NCBI RefSeq assembly: GCF_900188085.1
Contig: NZ_FZOU01000006.1
Location: forward strand, 124,001-188,000
From: Granulicella rosea
GTDB taxonomy: Bacteria; Acidobacteriota; Terriglobia; Terriglobales; Acidobacteriaceae
Direction: 5' to 3'
DNA: 64,000 nt
Numbering within the stretch: the first letter of the stretch is position 1; the number at the start of each line of letters is the position of its first letter. The translations under genes and the position numbers were made by a program. Below the pieces are notes generated by a model. That model was not told the origin of the DNA and made no database searches. It saw only the letters and a list, made by a program, of their open reading frames with translations. Positions 34,540-44,288 of the stretch are shown one piece after another.

Positions 34540-35382
34540 ATGAACCGCATCCAGCGCATCTTCTCCGCCCTGACCGTCCTTGCCGTGCTCGCCGTCTCCG
34601 CCGCACCCGCCCGCGCGCAGGACTGGGCGAAGGCCGCGCTTGAGAAAAGCTCGCGCCACCACGAGTATGTGCCGGTCAAGGTCGACGGTCGCACCATCTC
34701 CACCTTCGTCGTCTACCCCGAGGTCAAGGGCAAGGCGCCGGTGATCGTGCTCATCCACGAAATCTTCGGGCTCTCCGACTGGGCCAAGCTGATGGCCGAC
34801 GAGATCGCCGCCAAGGGCTACATTGTCGTCGCGCCGGACCTGCTCTCGGGCATCGGCCCGAACGGCGGCGGCACGGACGCGTTCGCCGGACAGGACGCCG
34901 TCACCAAGGCCGTCTCCGCGCTGGACAAGGATGTCGTCAACGCCGACCTGAACGCGGTCGCCGACTACGGCAAGGCGCTGCCCTCGTCGAACGGCAAGCT
35001 GATGTCGGTCGGCTTCTGCTGGGGCGGCGGCAAGAGCTTCCTCTTCGCGACCCAGCGGCCGGACCTGACGACTGCCTTCGTCTTCTACGGCCCGCCGCCG
35101 CCGGTCGAAAAGATGAAGTCGATCAACGCCTCGGTCTACGGCTTCTACGCGGGCAACGACGCGCGCATCGGCGCGACCGTGCCCCAGACCGTCCTCGACA
35201 TGAAGGCCGCGGGCAAGACCTACGAGCCGGTGAGCTACGAGGGCGCGGGCCACGGCTTCATGCGCGCCGGACAGGCGCCGCTCGCCGTCGACGCGACGCC
35301 CGAAAGCAAAGCAATGTGGCAGGCGAACAAGAAGGCCTTCGACGAGGGCTTCGCCCGTATGTTGATGCTGGCAAGCAGGTAG
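34540..35382 (+). CDS. Secreted dienelactone-hydrolase-family protein
   Basis: 280 residues. A signal peptide ends at PARAQD (about residue 27). Alpha/beta-hydrolase core: VIVLIHEIFGLSDWAKLMADEIAAKGY near the N-terminus, nucleophile elbow GFCWGGG (Cys nucleophile as in dienelactone hydrolases), acid Asp in GNDARIGATV and His in GAGHGFMR. All three catalytic residues are present. The substrate is unknown, and an exported form is less common than the cytosolic enzyme of chlorocatechol degradation, so a general esterase role is likely. The open frame upstream of the ATG is a shadow of the AIM24 gene. Confidence 0.86.
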   Translation: MNRIQRIFSALTVLAVLAVSAAPARAQDWAKAALEKSSRHHEYVPVKVDGRTISTFVVYPEVKGKAPVIVLIHEIFGLSDWAKLMADEIAAKGYIVVAPDLLSGIGPNGGGTDAFAGQDAVTKAVSALDKDVVNADLNAVADYGKALPSSNGKLMSVGFCWGGGKSFLFATQRPDLTTAFVFYGPPPPVEKMKSINASVYGFYAGNDARIGATVPQTVLDMKAAGKTYEPVSYEGAGHGFMRAGQAPLAVDATPESKAMWQANKKAFDEGFARMLMLASR

Positions 35383-35403
35383 CGATCGCGCAAGACGCGG
35401 AAG

Positions 35404-35424
35404 GGGAGGCTTCGGCCTCCCTTT
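35404..35424 (+). terminator. UUCG-loop terminator
   Basis: Stem GGGAGGC / GCCTCCC closed by TTCG and followed by TTTC, 21 bp after the stop of the dienelactone hydrolase gene. Confidence 0.75.
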
Positions 35425-35523
35425 CGTGCGCTTGTTACCAAAGTGAGTGGTAAGAATTTTCGGTTGCTGGTAATCTTTCCGCATCGATCCGCTTTTTAGG
35501 TGTAGCAAGGGGACCCTGGGCCA

Positions 35524-36687
35524 ATGTTCAATCATCCTGAGCAGGCGTTCGGCGGCAGCGCGCGCATGCTCGGCCTCATCGACACCATTTATGAGGCGGT
35601 AGAAAAACCCGAGCTGTGGGGATACGTCATGGGTCAGTTCGCCGAACTCATCGGCGGCGAGTCCATCGCGATGTACGCCGGCTCGCCCGGTGCGCAGGTA
35701 CCCGACCTCGTCGCGCTCCAGAACACCTCAGACGACGTATGGGCCGTCTACGCCGACTACTACGCCAGCATCAACCCCATCTACGCGGCCGGCGCGAGGA
35801 TCTACACCGGCGACGACGTCTGGTACAGCGAACACTCGATGCCGATGGCGGAGTTCGAGCGGACCGAGTTCTACAACGACTTCTTTCGTCCCAACAAGAT
35901 GCATTACAGCCTCGGCCTGCAGGTCGATCTGCCGGGCGCGCCGGCGGCCGTCATCAGTTGCCAGCGCGCGAAGGTGCATGGGTCTTTCACCCCCGAAGCG
36001 GATGTGGTGGCCCGCACCCTGCGACCGCATCTGCAACGCGCCATCACGCTCTATCACCGGCTGGCGATGACGGAGTCCGCAAAGCTGGGTCTGGAGTCCG
36101 CGCTTGAAGCGCACGAACACGCCGTCCTGGGCGTCGATTCCGCGGCCCGGATCATCCTCTGCAACCGGCAGGCCCACGCGCTGCTGCAGGCGGGCGACGG
36201 ACTCCTGGCCACGCACGGCCGGCTCTCCTGCACCCGTACGGAGGATCACCACGCGCTGCACGGTCTGCTTGCCGACGTGCTGGCGCCGATACCCTCCGCC
36301 GGCGGCTCGGTGGCAATCCACCGTAGCGGCGGGAAGCCTCCGCTCGCGGTCACCATCTCCCCCTTCGCCGGCACGCTGCCCGGCCAGTCCGCAAAACTGG
36401 GCGCGCTGCTCTTTGTCGGCGACCCGGTGCGCGAGACCCAGCCACGCACCGCGCTGATGCGTCTGCTCTACCGTCTGACCCCGTCCGAGGCCCGCGTCGC
36501 CGACCTGCTGCTCGAAGGCCTGGACGTGCGCGAGGCCTCCCTGCGTCTGGGCCTGACGCTCGACAGTACACGCTTCCACGTGAAGCGTATCCTCGCCAAG
36601 ACCGGCGCGCGCCGGCAGAGCGAGCTGATCCGCATCATGCTCGCCCTGCCGGTGACCGGCGCGGCGAATGCGGTGTTGCAGCGGTAG
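35524..36687 (+). CDS. LuxR-type transcriptional regulator
   Basis: 387 residues. The C-terminal HTH (about 320-380) reads LTPSEARVADLLLEGLDVREASLRLGL...STRFHVKRILAKTGARRQSELIRIML, the GerE/LuxR fold. The N-terminal ~200 residues look like a sensory domain of GAF type, followed by a PAS-like segment (EHAVLGVDSAARIILCNRQAHALL, about 200-225). AAGGGGACC lies upstream of the ATG. No receiver domain, so it should respond to a bound ligand or partner. Target genes unknown; single gene. Confidence 0.82.
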   Translation: MFNHPEQAFGGSARMLGLIDTIYEAVEKPELWGYVMGQFAELIGGESIAMYAGSPGAQVPDLVALQNTSDDVWAVYADYYASINPIYAAGARIYTGDDVWYSEHSMPMAEFERTEFYNDFFRPNKMHYSLGLQVDLPGAPAAVISCQRAKVHGSFTPEADVVARTLRPHLQRAITLYHRLAMTESAKLGLESALEAHEHAVLGVDSAARIILCNRQAHALLQAGDGLLATHGRLSCTRTEDHHALHGLLADVLAPIPSAGGSVAIHRSGGKPPLAVTISPFAGTLPGQSAKLGALLFVGDPVRETQPRTALMRLLYRLTPSEARVADLLLEGLDVREASLRLGLTLDSTRFHVKRILAKTGARRQSELIRIMLALPVTGAANAVLQR

Positions 36688-36741
36688 CCGTAAACGATGG
36701 CGCCTGGTCTCAAGCAACAACAGACAACGACAAGAGCCAAA

Positions 36742-36862
36742 GCAGGTCCTTCGCTTCGCTCAGGATGACAACGTCGCGATGGAAACTCAAAGACTTCGCC
36801 CGAATGCCTGTCGTCGACACTGCCCACAATGCCTGTCATCCTGAGCGGAGCGAAGGACCTGC
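36742..36862. repeat. Inverted pair of GTCATCCTGAGCG units
   Basis: A reversed unit at 36742-36769 (GCAGGTCCTTCGCTTCGC then TCAGGATGAC) and a forward one at 36835-36862 (GTCATCCTGAGCGGAGCG then AAGGACCTGC) face each other across 65 bp. The same pair occurs at 38278-38385. It lies between the LuxR gene and the metK terminator. Confidence 0.75.
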
Positions 36863-36905
36863 TTTTTTCTTCATGTTGGCGGCGATCCTCGTTCCACCGG
36901 CAAAC

Positions 36906-36936
36906 AAAAGGGCGAGCCGCATTGGCTCGCCCTTTT
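36906..36936 (-). terminator. Terminator of metK
   Basis: Perfect 13-bp stem AAAAGGGCGAGCC / GGCTCGCCCTTTT, 5-nt loop; on the minus strand it is followed by GTTTG. It lies 18 bp beyond the metK stop and would also stop transcription from the left. Confidence 0.85.
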
Positions 36937-36954
36937 GCTTTGGACAGGGTTGAG

Positions 36955-38148
<1,194 letters not shown>

Positions 38149-38277
38149 AAGAATCTCCTCTAATCCGTGCCCAGCCGAAATGCGGCGGACAACCTTCATA
38201 TTTTACGCATGTGTGAGCGGGGTGCAAAGTTTCGTCCGCTGGAAGACGCTGGGATTTGTCGCCGCTCCGGGCGAACA

Positions 38278-38385
38278 GCAGATCCTTCGGCTGCGCTACG
38301 CTTCGCTCAGGATGACAAGGTTGTGGGGCGGGTCTGGTCAAACCGCCCCTAGAGCCTGTCATCCTGAGCGAAGCGAAGGACCTGC
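38278..38385. repeat. Inverted pair of GTCATCCTGAGCG units upstream of metK
   Basis: Reversed unit 38278-38316 (GCAGATCCTTCGGCTGCGC ... TCAGGATGAC, with an 11-bp insertion relative to the consensus) and forward unit 38358-38385 (GTCATCCTGAGCGAAGCG then AAGGACCTGC). It occupies most of the gap between metK and the RodZ-like gene. Confidence 0.75.
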
Positions 38386-38417
38386 ATTTTCTATGACTTC
38401 GCGACAGCCCGGAAGGC

Positions 38418-38837
38418 TTAGAAATGAACGCGCGCATGCAGCACATACTTCCAGGCCGCCCACGCTCCGCCGCCGACCAGCGCCAGCAGGAGGGCAACGC
38501 CCAGCCAGCGCATACCCATGCCGCGTTCGGTCGTGCCGCGGCTGCGCTTCACGTTCTGGGCGAACTGGGTCAGGTCGCCCTCGGTCTCGGTGCCGATGCC
38601 CTGGCTGCGCAGGTTGGCCTCGAAGCGCTCGATCCAAGGGCCCTCTTCGAGCCCCAGCGCATGGATATAGTTGCGTGCGATGCCTTTGCGGAAGACGCCT
38701 CCTGGAAGCTGTCCGTACTGGTCGGCCTCGAGGTTTTCGAGGTGGCGCATGGCGACGCGGGTGGTGGCGCAGATCTCCTCCAGCGTCACTCCACGCTGCT
38801 CCCGCTCGCTGCGTAACGCTTCGCCGAATCGTTCCAT
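38418..38837 (-). CDS. RodZ-like HTH membrane protein, short form
   Basis: 139 residues from the ATG at 38837. An N-terminal helix-turn-helix of the HTH_25 type (FGEALRSEREQRGVTLEEICATTRVAMRHLENLEADQYGQLPGGVFRKGIARNY) matches RodZ, the MreB-anchoring cell-shape protein. A basic linker and a single TM helix near the C-terminus follow (MRWLGVALLLALVGGGAWAAW), leaving only about 10 residues outside. The usual periplasmic DUF4115 domain is missing. No mre genes are nearby, so the role in shape control is an inference. Confidence 0.78.
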   Translation of the reverse strand: MERFGEALRSEREQRGVTLEEICATTRVAMRHLENLEADQYGQLPGGVFRKGIARNYIHALGLEEGPWIERFEANLRSQGIGTETEGDLTQFAQNVKRSRGTTERGMGMRWLGVALLLALVGGGAWAAWKYVLHARVHF

Positions 38838-39000
38838 CGCTGTTGATCCGGGCCTCCGAGGGGAGGTTCCGGTCCGCTCCGTGCCCAAGGGGGTCTCATG
38901 CGGCCGGCGGGAATCGACTCTGGATACTGCCCGCAGACCGTTCATTGCGGAGCATAGCTCCCGGCGCCGGTCAAGTCAACGCGACGCCGGCCCGCGGGGT

Positions 39001-40056
39001 TCACTCCACCCTGGAATCCAAGTCTGGCTGGATCAGCCGGGTCATGGCGACCGTGACCGTGAGCGGCATCAGGGTCAGCGCGTAGGGAAGAAAGATGCGT
39101 ACCTCATCGAAGCGTCCGACCGTCATCCACATGCAGAAGAAGAGCAGCGAACCTGCCAGTGCGCTCAGTGCGGGGCCTTCCGGGCGGAACCGTCCCCGTA
39201 AGACCGTGAAGGTGGTCCAGAACCAGGGGAACAGGGCGAGTGCGGGTACGACCCACGGGAGCGGCCCCCGAAGATTGCTGAACAGCATCAAGACCGGCGA
39301 ACTGCCGTAAGTCGCATGCGGGTATCGGACGTGCATCATGTAGTACTGGCACGCGCAGGCGACGAGCAACGACAGCGCGCTCGCGCCGAACTGAAGCCAG
39401 CGCGGCAGAGCGAAGCCGCGTCCAGGGCCAAGCAGGCAAATCAGACAGACGCCCGCATGCAGGGTAGCCTGCAGGTCTGCCCGGACGATGCCCGCCACGG
39501 CCGAGAGTCCAATCATTCCGGCGATGCCGAGCGAACGTGAGAGGACGGCTCCGCCGGGCATGGGGATGGAGAGCAGCAGCAGAGTCAGGGAGAGCAATGC
39601 GGCGCTCGTGAGCGTCTCGGGCCGGACGTACCAGGTAAGCCAAAGCAGATAATTCAGCGTCAGCAGGCAGAAGACCGCTCCGCCGAACCACTGTGCGACC
39701 CGCTCCGCTCGCCGATAGACGGGCGAACGAAACAGGAGCGTGGTCAAAGCCCCTGTCATGGCAAGCGCCGAGCAGAAGTCGATCAGCACGAGCGTGTGGT
39801 GTATCGCCTGATGGGTGTGCCGCGCCAGCCAGTCGGCGGCAAAGACGACCCCAATGCGATATTGGGCCGGCGCATCGGCAATCCCCTGCAGTATGTCCAG
39901 AAAGAAACGCGGATTCTGATGCAGTTGAAGGCTGTATACCCAGAACTCAAGAAAGATCACCGCCGCGATAAGAATCACGACGACGACCCGGATAGAAGGC
40001 TCGGGTCTTGCAATCGGCTGGACTGGGGGGGCAGATCTGGGCGAGCGATCTGGCAT
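39001..40056 (-). CDS. Multi-pass membrane protein of unknown function
   Basis: 351 residues with about eight hydrophobic helices, starting from ATG 40056 (GGAG 11 nt upstream; a GTG at 40089 is the alternative). Helices at about 22-42, 85-110, 125-145, 150-175, 180-205 and onward, with short loops. Charged loop segments such as WYVRPETL and RYPHATYGSSPVL face outward if the N-terminus is in. No recognised motif. It is divergent from the next membrane protein, with which it shares the intergenic region, so a link to surface polysaccharide synthesis is possible. Confidence 0.6.
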   Translation of the reverse strand: MPDRSPRSAPPVQPIARPEPSIRVVVVILIAAVIFLEFWVYSLQLHQNPRFFLDILQGIADAPAQYRIGVVFAADWLARHTHQAIHHTLVLIDFCSALAMTGALTTLLFRSPVYRRAERVAQWFGGAVFCLLTLNYLLWLTWYVRPETLTSAALLSLTLLLLSIPMPGGAVLSRSLGIAGMIGLSAVAGIVRADLQATLHAGVCLICLLGPGRGFALPRWLQFGASALSLLVACACQYYMMHVRYPHATYGSSPVLMLFSNLRGPLPWVVPALALFPWFWTTFTVLRGRFRPEGPALSALAGSLLFFCMWMTVGRFDEVRIFLPYALTLMPLTVTVAMTRLIQPDLDSRVE

Positions 40057-40177
40057 GGACTGAGGCGCTCCTGGAGAACGAAGAATCACAAAGACGACGA
40101 AGCATACAAGCCACGACGATGGACGAACGAGTCATGGAAGAGCGCTTGAGCAGCCCAAGGTAGAATAAAGCCACTCC

Positions 40178-41680
40178 ATGCGGCTTCCTTTCCCAGAACG
40201 AATTCCACTCAAGATCGCGGCCATTTACGCTGCAATTCTCTTCGTGCTGGAGCAGATGCAGGGAACCGAAACCTATTACAGCATATGCGTCTTTTCTTTC
40301 ATAGTGATCGCGACGCTGACCTTCAATATGGCTGGCGGTTTTACCCGCCCTACCGGGGGATACGTCTTCGCCTACGCCATGCTGGGCTGCATTCTGGGCT
40401 GGACCTGGAAGGCGTGGCTCGGTGAGGCGGCGGACACCAACCTTCGCAGCCCGCATGTCACGGTTGGCGTCTTTCTCGGCGGCATTGTCTCGATGTTTGT
40501 CGCCGTTTATTTCAGCACGAAGTTACGACCGCGCAAGGCTCTGCTGGAAGGCCTGCTGCCGGAGAGGCATACCTCCGCCGTGGTCGCGATATGCGTCGTA
40601 TTCGGCATGGCGATCACACTCCTGACCTATATCGTTCCACATACGGACGGCAGCCTGATCAGCTCGCTGCAGCAGGCGAACAACTGGATACCGCTGGCAA
40701 TCATCCTGGGGGTGAGGCATGAGATCGAGAGGTCTGGCGGACAGCGCAGCGTCAACGCGCCGGTCCTGATCGCCGGGGGGTTCTACTTCGTCTTCGGCCT
40801 CATCAATTTCTCGAAGGAAGGCATCTTCACGCCGTTCCTCTGTTATCTCGTGGCAGCCTGTTCCATGCGTCTTCGTGTCAGCCTTGGGCAGATTGCCGGG
40901 GCGGCGGTCGTCGTCTATCTGATGGCGACATACCTGACGCCATACTCCCAGTACGGCCGTGGATTCAAGAGCCTCGAAACGAACGTCAGTCTCAGCCAGT
41001 TCGAATACAACGCCGGGCAAGCTGTGACGCTGCTCTCCGACCTGGGCCGCGTGCGACAGCAGAATGAGGCCATCGAACAGTTTTCAAGACAGTTCGAATC
41101 GACCAGCTATTTCAACTCCAACCAGGGTCTCATCGAACGCCTGCAGATGATCAGCGCGGACGATCTGCTGATCGACGCCACGGAACGAGGCAAAAGCAGC
41201 TATGGCCTGCTGCCCATCTGGACCACGCTTGCGGGCGCCATCCCGCACATTTTCTGGCCGAACAGACCCGAGTTTTACTGGGGCAACCTCTATGCGCATG
41301 AGATCGGCGGCATGATCGACGACCGGGATGCGACGACCGGCGTCTCGTTCACGCCCTCGTCGGAGGCTTACCACATGGCTGGCTGGCTGGGCGTCTTTCT
41401 GGTGGCGCCCGCCGTGTGGCTCTTCGACTTCCTCTTCTGCGATCTGGTTTGCGGCGATGTTCGCCGTTCGCCGTGGGGCCTTTTTATCATCCTGCTCTTT
41501 GCTCACGTCGCTCCGGAAGGGATGCTGACCGGCTCCATGATGGTCGTGGAGCGAAACGGACCCGCCCTGATCGGCGCGGCTTACCTCTGCGCCTATGCGA
41601 TTCCATTCCTGGTATCTCTCTTCCTGCGTGCCCGGTCTGGCGCTGCCCCGGCCGTACGTGCAACGCCGCAGGAGGGATAA
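40178..41680 (+). CDS. Polytopic membrane protein, O-antigen-polymerase-like layout
   Basis: 500 residues with about ten to twelve TM segments and a large soluble loop (about 265-350) before the last membrane block. Such a loop (FNSNQGLIERLQMISADDLLIDATERGKSSYGLLPIW) is typical of Wzy-type polymerases and of oligosaccharide repeat-unit polymerases, but no signature was recognised. The stop is 29 nt before the GT39-like gene, so both are probably one operon. Possible role: polymerisation or transfer of a surface glycan. Confidence 0.62.
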   Translation: MRLPFPERIPLKIAAIYAAILFVLEQMQGTETYYSICVFSFIVIATLTFNMAGGFTRPTGGYVFAYAMLGCILGWTWKAWLGEAADTNLRSPHVTVGVFLGGIVSMFVAVYFSTKLRPRKALLEGLLPERHTSAVVAICVVFGMAITLLTYIVPHTDGSLISSLQQANNWIPLAIILGVRHEIERSGGQRSVNAPVLIAGGFYFVFGLINFSKEGIFTPFLCYLVAACSMRLRVSLGQIAGAAVVVYLMATYLTPYSQYGRGFKSLETNVSLSQFEYNAGQAVTLLSDLGRVRQQNEAIEQFSRQFESTSYFNSNQGLIERLQMISADDLLIDATERGKSSYGLLPIWTTLAGAIPHIFWPNRPEFYWGNLYAHEIGGMIDDRDATTGVSFTPSSEAYHMAGWLGVFLVAPAVWLFDFLFCDLVCGDVRRSPWGLFIILLFAHVAPEGMLTGSMMVVERNGPALIGAAYLCAYAIPFLVSLFLRARSGAAPAVRATPQEG

Positions 41681-41709
41681 TCCCGCAGCCCTCACCCTGG
41701 CCCCGCTCC

Positions 41710-43326
41710 GTGCCCCTGGATAAGCCCTTGCCCAACCCGCTCGTCCGCGCCCTCCAGACGCTCCTGCTGCTGGCGGCGGCGGTTTTTTTTGCACTCCACT
41801 ACGTCCATCCGACGGCTGACTTTCCGAACAACTCGCCGTGGATGGACTGGTCGAAGTACACCGACGAGGGATGGTACGGAGACGCCGCGATCCGGCACTT
41901 TCAGCTTGGACACTGGTATGTCGCGGGCGACTTCAACCCGGCGGCGGCGCTGCCGGTCTGGCCGTTTCTGGAGGGCCTGCTCTTTCACTTCACCGGCGTC
42001 AGCCTGACGGCGGCGCGCGCTCTGACGGTGACGGTCTTCGGCGGCATCCTCGTGGTCTCCTGGCTGCTGCTGCGCCGCTGGAGCTCGCCGCAGGCTCTGG
42101 CGCCTGCGGTCGCGGTGCTGCTGCTCGCCGTCAGCCCGTTCTGCTACGTCTTCACGCGGCTGGCGATCCTCGAGCCACTGCTGATTCTGCTGGGGTTACT
42201 GACGCTGCTAGCAGCCGGCGCGGCCTCGCCGGCGATCGAGGGCCGGCGGCTCTGGCTGGTCGTCGCGGCGCTCGGCCTGCTGGCGCCGGCGATGATTCTG
42301 ACCAAGACGACCGCCGTCTTCCTGATGCCGTCGATCGCCTGGCTGCTCTTCGCCGCCGTGGGATATGGCTGGCGCCCGTTTCTGCGCGTGGCCTTGCCGG
42401 CTGCGGCGGTGGCCGGGGCGATCTGGGGCGCGTACTTTCTGCTGCTGGTGAGACCGCACTACCTGCTGGACTACCGCTATCTCTTCTCCGCGAATGCCTA
42501 CACCGGCATTACGCGGGAGAACGCCGCGTCCGTACTGCGCGACACCGTGCGCGACGGCATGTGGATGGGCAAGCTGCTGTTTCCACTGGCTTTGCTCTCG
42601 GTCGCGGTAGCGGCGGCGAGCTTCAAACGGATGCGCGAACTGCCGCTGATTCCGACGCTGATGCTTTGGGCGGCCGGGTATGTGGCGTTTCTCGCCTACC
42701 ACGACAACCTGCAGCCACGGTACTACCTGGTGGTCGCCGTGCCGCTGATCCTGCTGGTTCCTTATGTGCTGGAGCAGGCAGCGCTGCCCCGGTTCCGCCG
42801 TCCATGGCCGCTGGCCGCGGTCTGCGGGGTATGCCTCGCAACCGTCGCGCTGACGGATGCCCGGGCGACGCTCGGCTATATCCGCCGGCCGGAGTATACG
42901 CTGGTGCAGGCCGCGGAGGGTATACGCGGCTATATCGATCAGGACCGCAGGAAGGACCCGCAACACAATCCGCTGGTGCTCTCCATCAGCGGCTCGGACA
43001 TCTCGCTGATGACCGGCCTGCACAGCATCTGCGACGACTTCGGCACGCTGCAACTGGTCGACCGGGTGAAGCTCTTTCGGCCCGGCTGGTACGTCGCCTG
43101 GAACCAGATCGACGACGACAAGATGGACGCGCTGACGCCTCTCTACCACGTCGAGCGCGTCGCGGTCTTTCCGGCAATGGACGACCCGGAGCGCAACCTC
43201 TTGATTCTCTACCGGTTGGAGGACTCCATCCATACCAAGCCGGATCTGCGCCACCGCAAGACGATTCCAAAACAGTTGCGCACGAAGGTCGGGCAGCAGC
43301 CGAGCCCTTCGCAACTCGAGCATTAG
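41710..43326 (+). CDS. GT39-like integral membrane glycosyltransferase
   Basis: 538 residues from a GTG at 41710. The first large loop has DEGWYGDAA, the acidic motif of GT-C enzymes (PMT/ArnT type), after the first TM helix. About ten TM helices follow (for example VVSWLLLRRW, AVAVLLLAVSPF, ILEPLLILLGLLTLL, LPAAAVAGAIWGAYFLL). A soluble C-terminal domain of ~120 residues (SISGSDISLMTGLHSICDD) faces the periplasm. It would transfer a sugar from a polyprenyl-phosphate donor to lipid or protein. It overlaps the end of the convergent GT8 gene by 4 nt. Confidence 0.8.
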   Translation: MPLDKPLPNPLVRALQTLLLLAAAVFFALHYVHPTADFPNNSPWMDWSKYTDEGWYGDAAIRHFQLGHWYVAGDFNPAAALPVWPFLEGLLFHFTGVSLTAARALTVTVFGGILVVSWLLLRRWSSPQALAPAVAVLLLAVSPFCYVFTRLAILEPLLILLGLLTLLAAGAASPAIEGRRLWLVVAALGLLAPAMILTKTTAVFLMPSIAWLLFAAVGYGWRPFLRVALPAAAVAGAIWGAYFLLLVRPHYLLDYRYLFSANAYTGITRENAASVLRDTVRDGMWMGKLLFPLALLSVAVAAASFKRMRELPLIPTLMLWAAGYVAFLAYHDNLQPRYYLVVAVPLILLVPYVLEQAALPRFRRPWPLAAVCGVCLATVALTDARATLGYIRRPEYTLVQAAEGIRGYIDQDRRKDPQHNPLVLSISGSDISLMTGLHSICDDFGTLQLVDRVKLFRPGWYVAWNQIDDDKMDALTPLYHVERVAVFPAMDDPERNLLILYRLEDSIHTKPDLRHRKTIPKQLRTKVGQQPSPSQLEH

Positions 43327-44225
43327 GAAAGCAGGCGCCCCTTGAGCGCGCGCGCATAACCGCCTCGAACGCTCCACGCGCGATACCACTGGGAGCGCTT
43401 CAGGTAGCCGGCGCGGTGCTGAATCGTGGTGCTCTCCAGCGATTGAAAGTAGAACCCGGCCGCCGTATGGATAACACGGCCCCCGAGATCCCAGGGCTTC
43501 GGACTGCCGACGAAGTGGTAGATGCCGGGCGTCTGCTCGATCTGCGGGACAGGATTGCTGGGGTAGAGCGCGATGTTGAACTCCGGGGGCAGGCGCTGGA
43601 ACTTCCCCGCGAAGGTCGCGGTCATGGCGGTCTGGTCGGCGGCGGAGAGGTCGTTCGGGTAGGTGCGGCAGAACGCGAGGATCCGGTTCGTCCAGCCTTC
43701 GGCGCGCCAGGTGTCGAGATTGAAGAGCATCACCCCGGCGTTGAAGGCAGGGGTGTCGGGAGCCAGGCCGACGCGGGCGTAGAAGGCCTTCTCCGGGTAG
43801 TCGCTGACGACGCCGCCTTCGACAAAGCCGGCCGGATTGCCGTCCGGCGGCAGCGCCAGCAGCGCGGAGACATCGATGCTGGTCGCCGTGTCGGCGTCGA
43901 TGTACAGCAGACGGCTGGCGTCGACGAGATCGGGCAACGCGAGCCGGTAATACGTCGTCATGTTGCCGTGGAAGGGGCGCAGGCCGGCGAACATCGCCGC
44001 AGGCGGCTCTGGCAGGAAGCGCACCTCGTACGGCTTGCCGATGTGGTCGAACGTGCGGAGAACGTGGTCCCGCTGGGCCTGCGAAAAGCCGGTGAGCAGC
44101 AGGTGAAAGCGCACGGTGCAGCCTTCGGCTACATGGCGCAGCACGGACGAGGCGGCCACATGCAGGGGAGCCTCCATCTGGCTGTCCGCGCAGAAGGCTA
44201 CGTCGATCGTCTTCGGTTCAGGCAC
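43323..44225 (-). CDS. Family 8 glycosyltransferase
   Basis: 300 residues from a GTG at 44225. Fold GT-A: IDVAFCADSQMEAPLHVAASSVLRH at the start (nucleotide-sugar binding), the metal-binding DxD in LLYIDADT, then FNAGVMLFNLDTWR, DQTAMTATFAGKFQRLPPEFNIAL and YHFVGSPKPWDLGG, all signatures of GT8 (LPS glucosyl/galactosyltransferases). It probably adds a hexose to the lipopolysaccharide core or another surface glycan. No signal peptide; it acts on the cytoplasmic side. Confidence 0.92.
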   Translation of the reverse strand: MPEPKTIDVAFCADSQMEAPLHVAASSVLRHVAEGCTVRFHLLLTGFSQAQRDHVLRTFDHIGKPYEVRFLPEPPAAMFAGLRPFHGNMTTYYRLALPDLVDASRLLYIDADTATSIDVSALLALPPDGNPAGFVEGGVVSDYPEKAFYARVGLAPDTPAFNAGVMLFNLDTWRAEGWTNRILAFCRTYPNDLSAADQTAMTATFAGKFQRLPPEFNIALYPSNPVPQIEQTPGIYHFVGSPKPWDLGGRVIHTAAGFYFQSLESTTIQHRAGYLKRSQWYRAWSVRGGYARALKGRLLS

Positions 44226-44288
44226 GGGTCCGTCTTTCGGCTGCTGAGCTGGTTTCAGCTTGAATCTATCCGAATTCCTGCGGAGTGG

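Noticed and set aside
38149..38417. SAM riboswitch upstream of metK
   Set aside because: No recognisable SAM-I or SAM-II type stems; the gap holds a pair of dispersed repeats instead.
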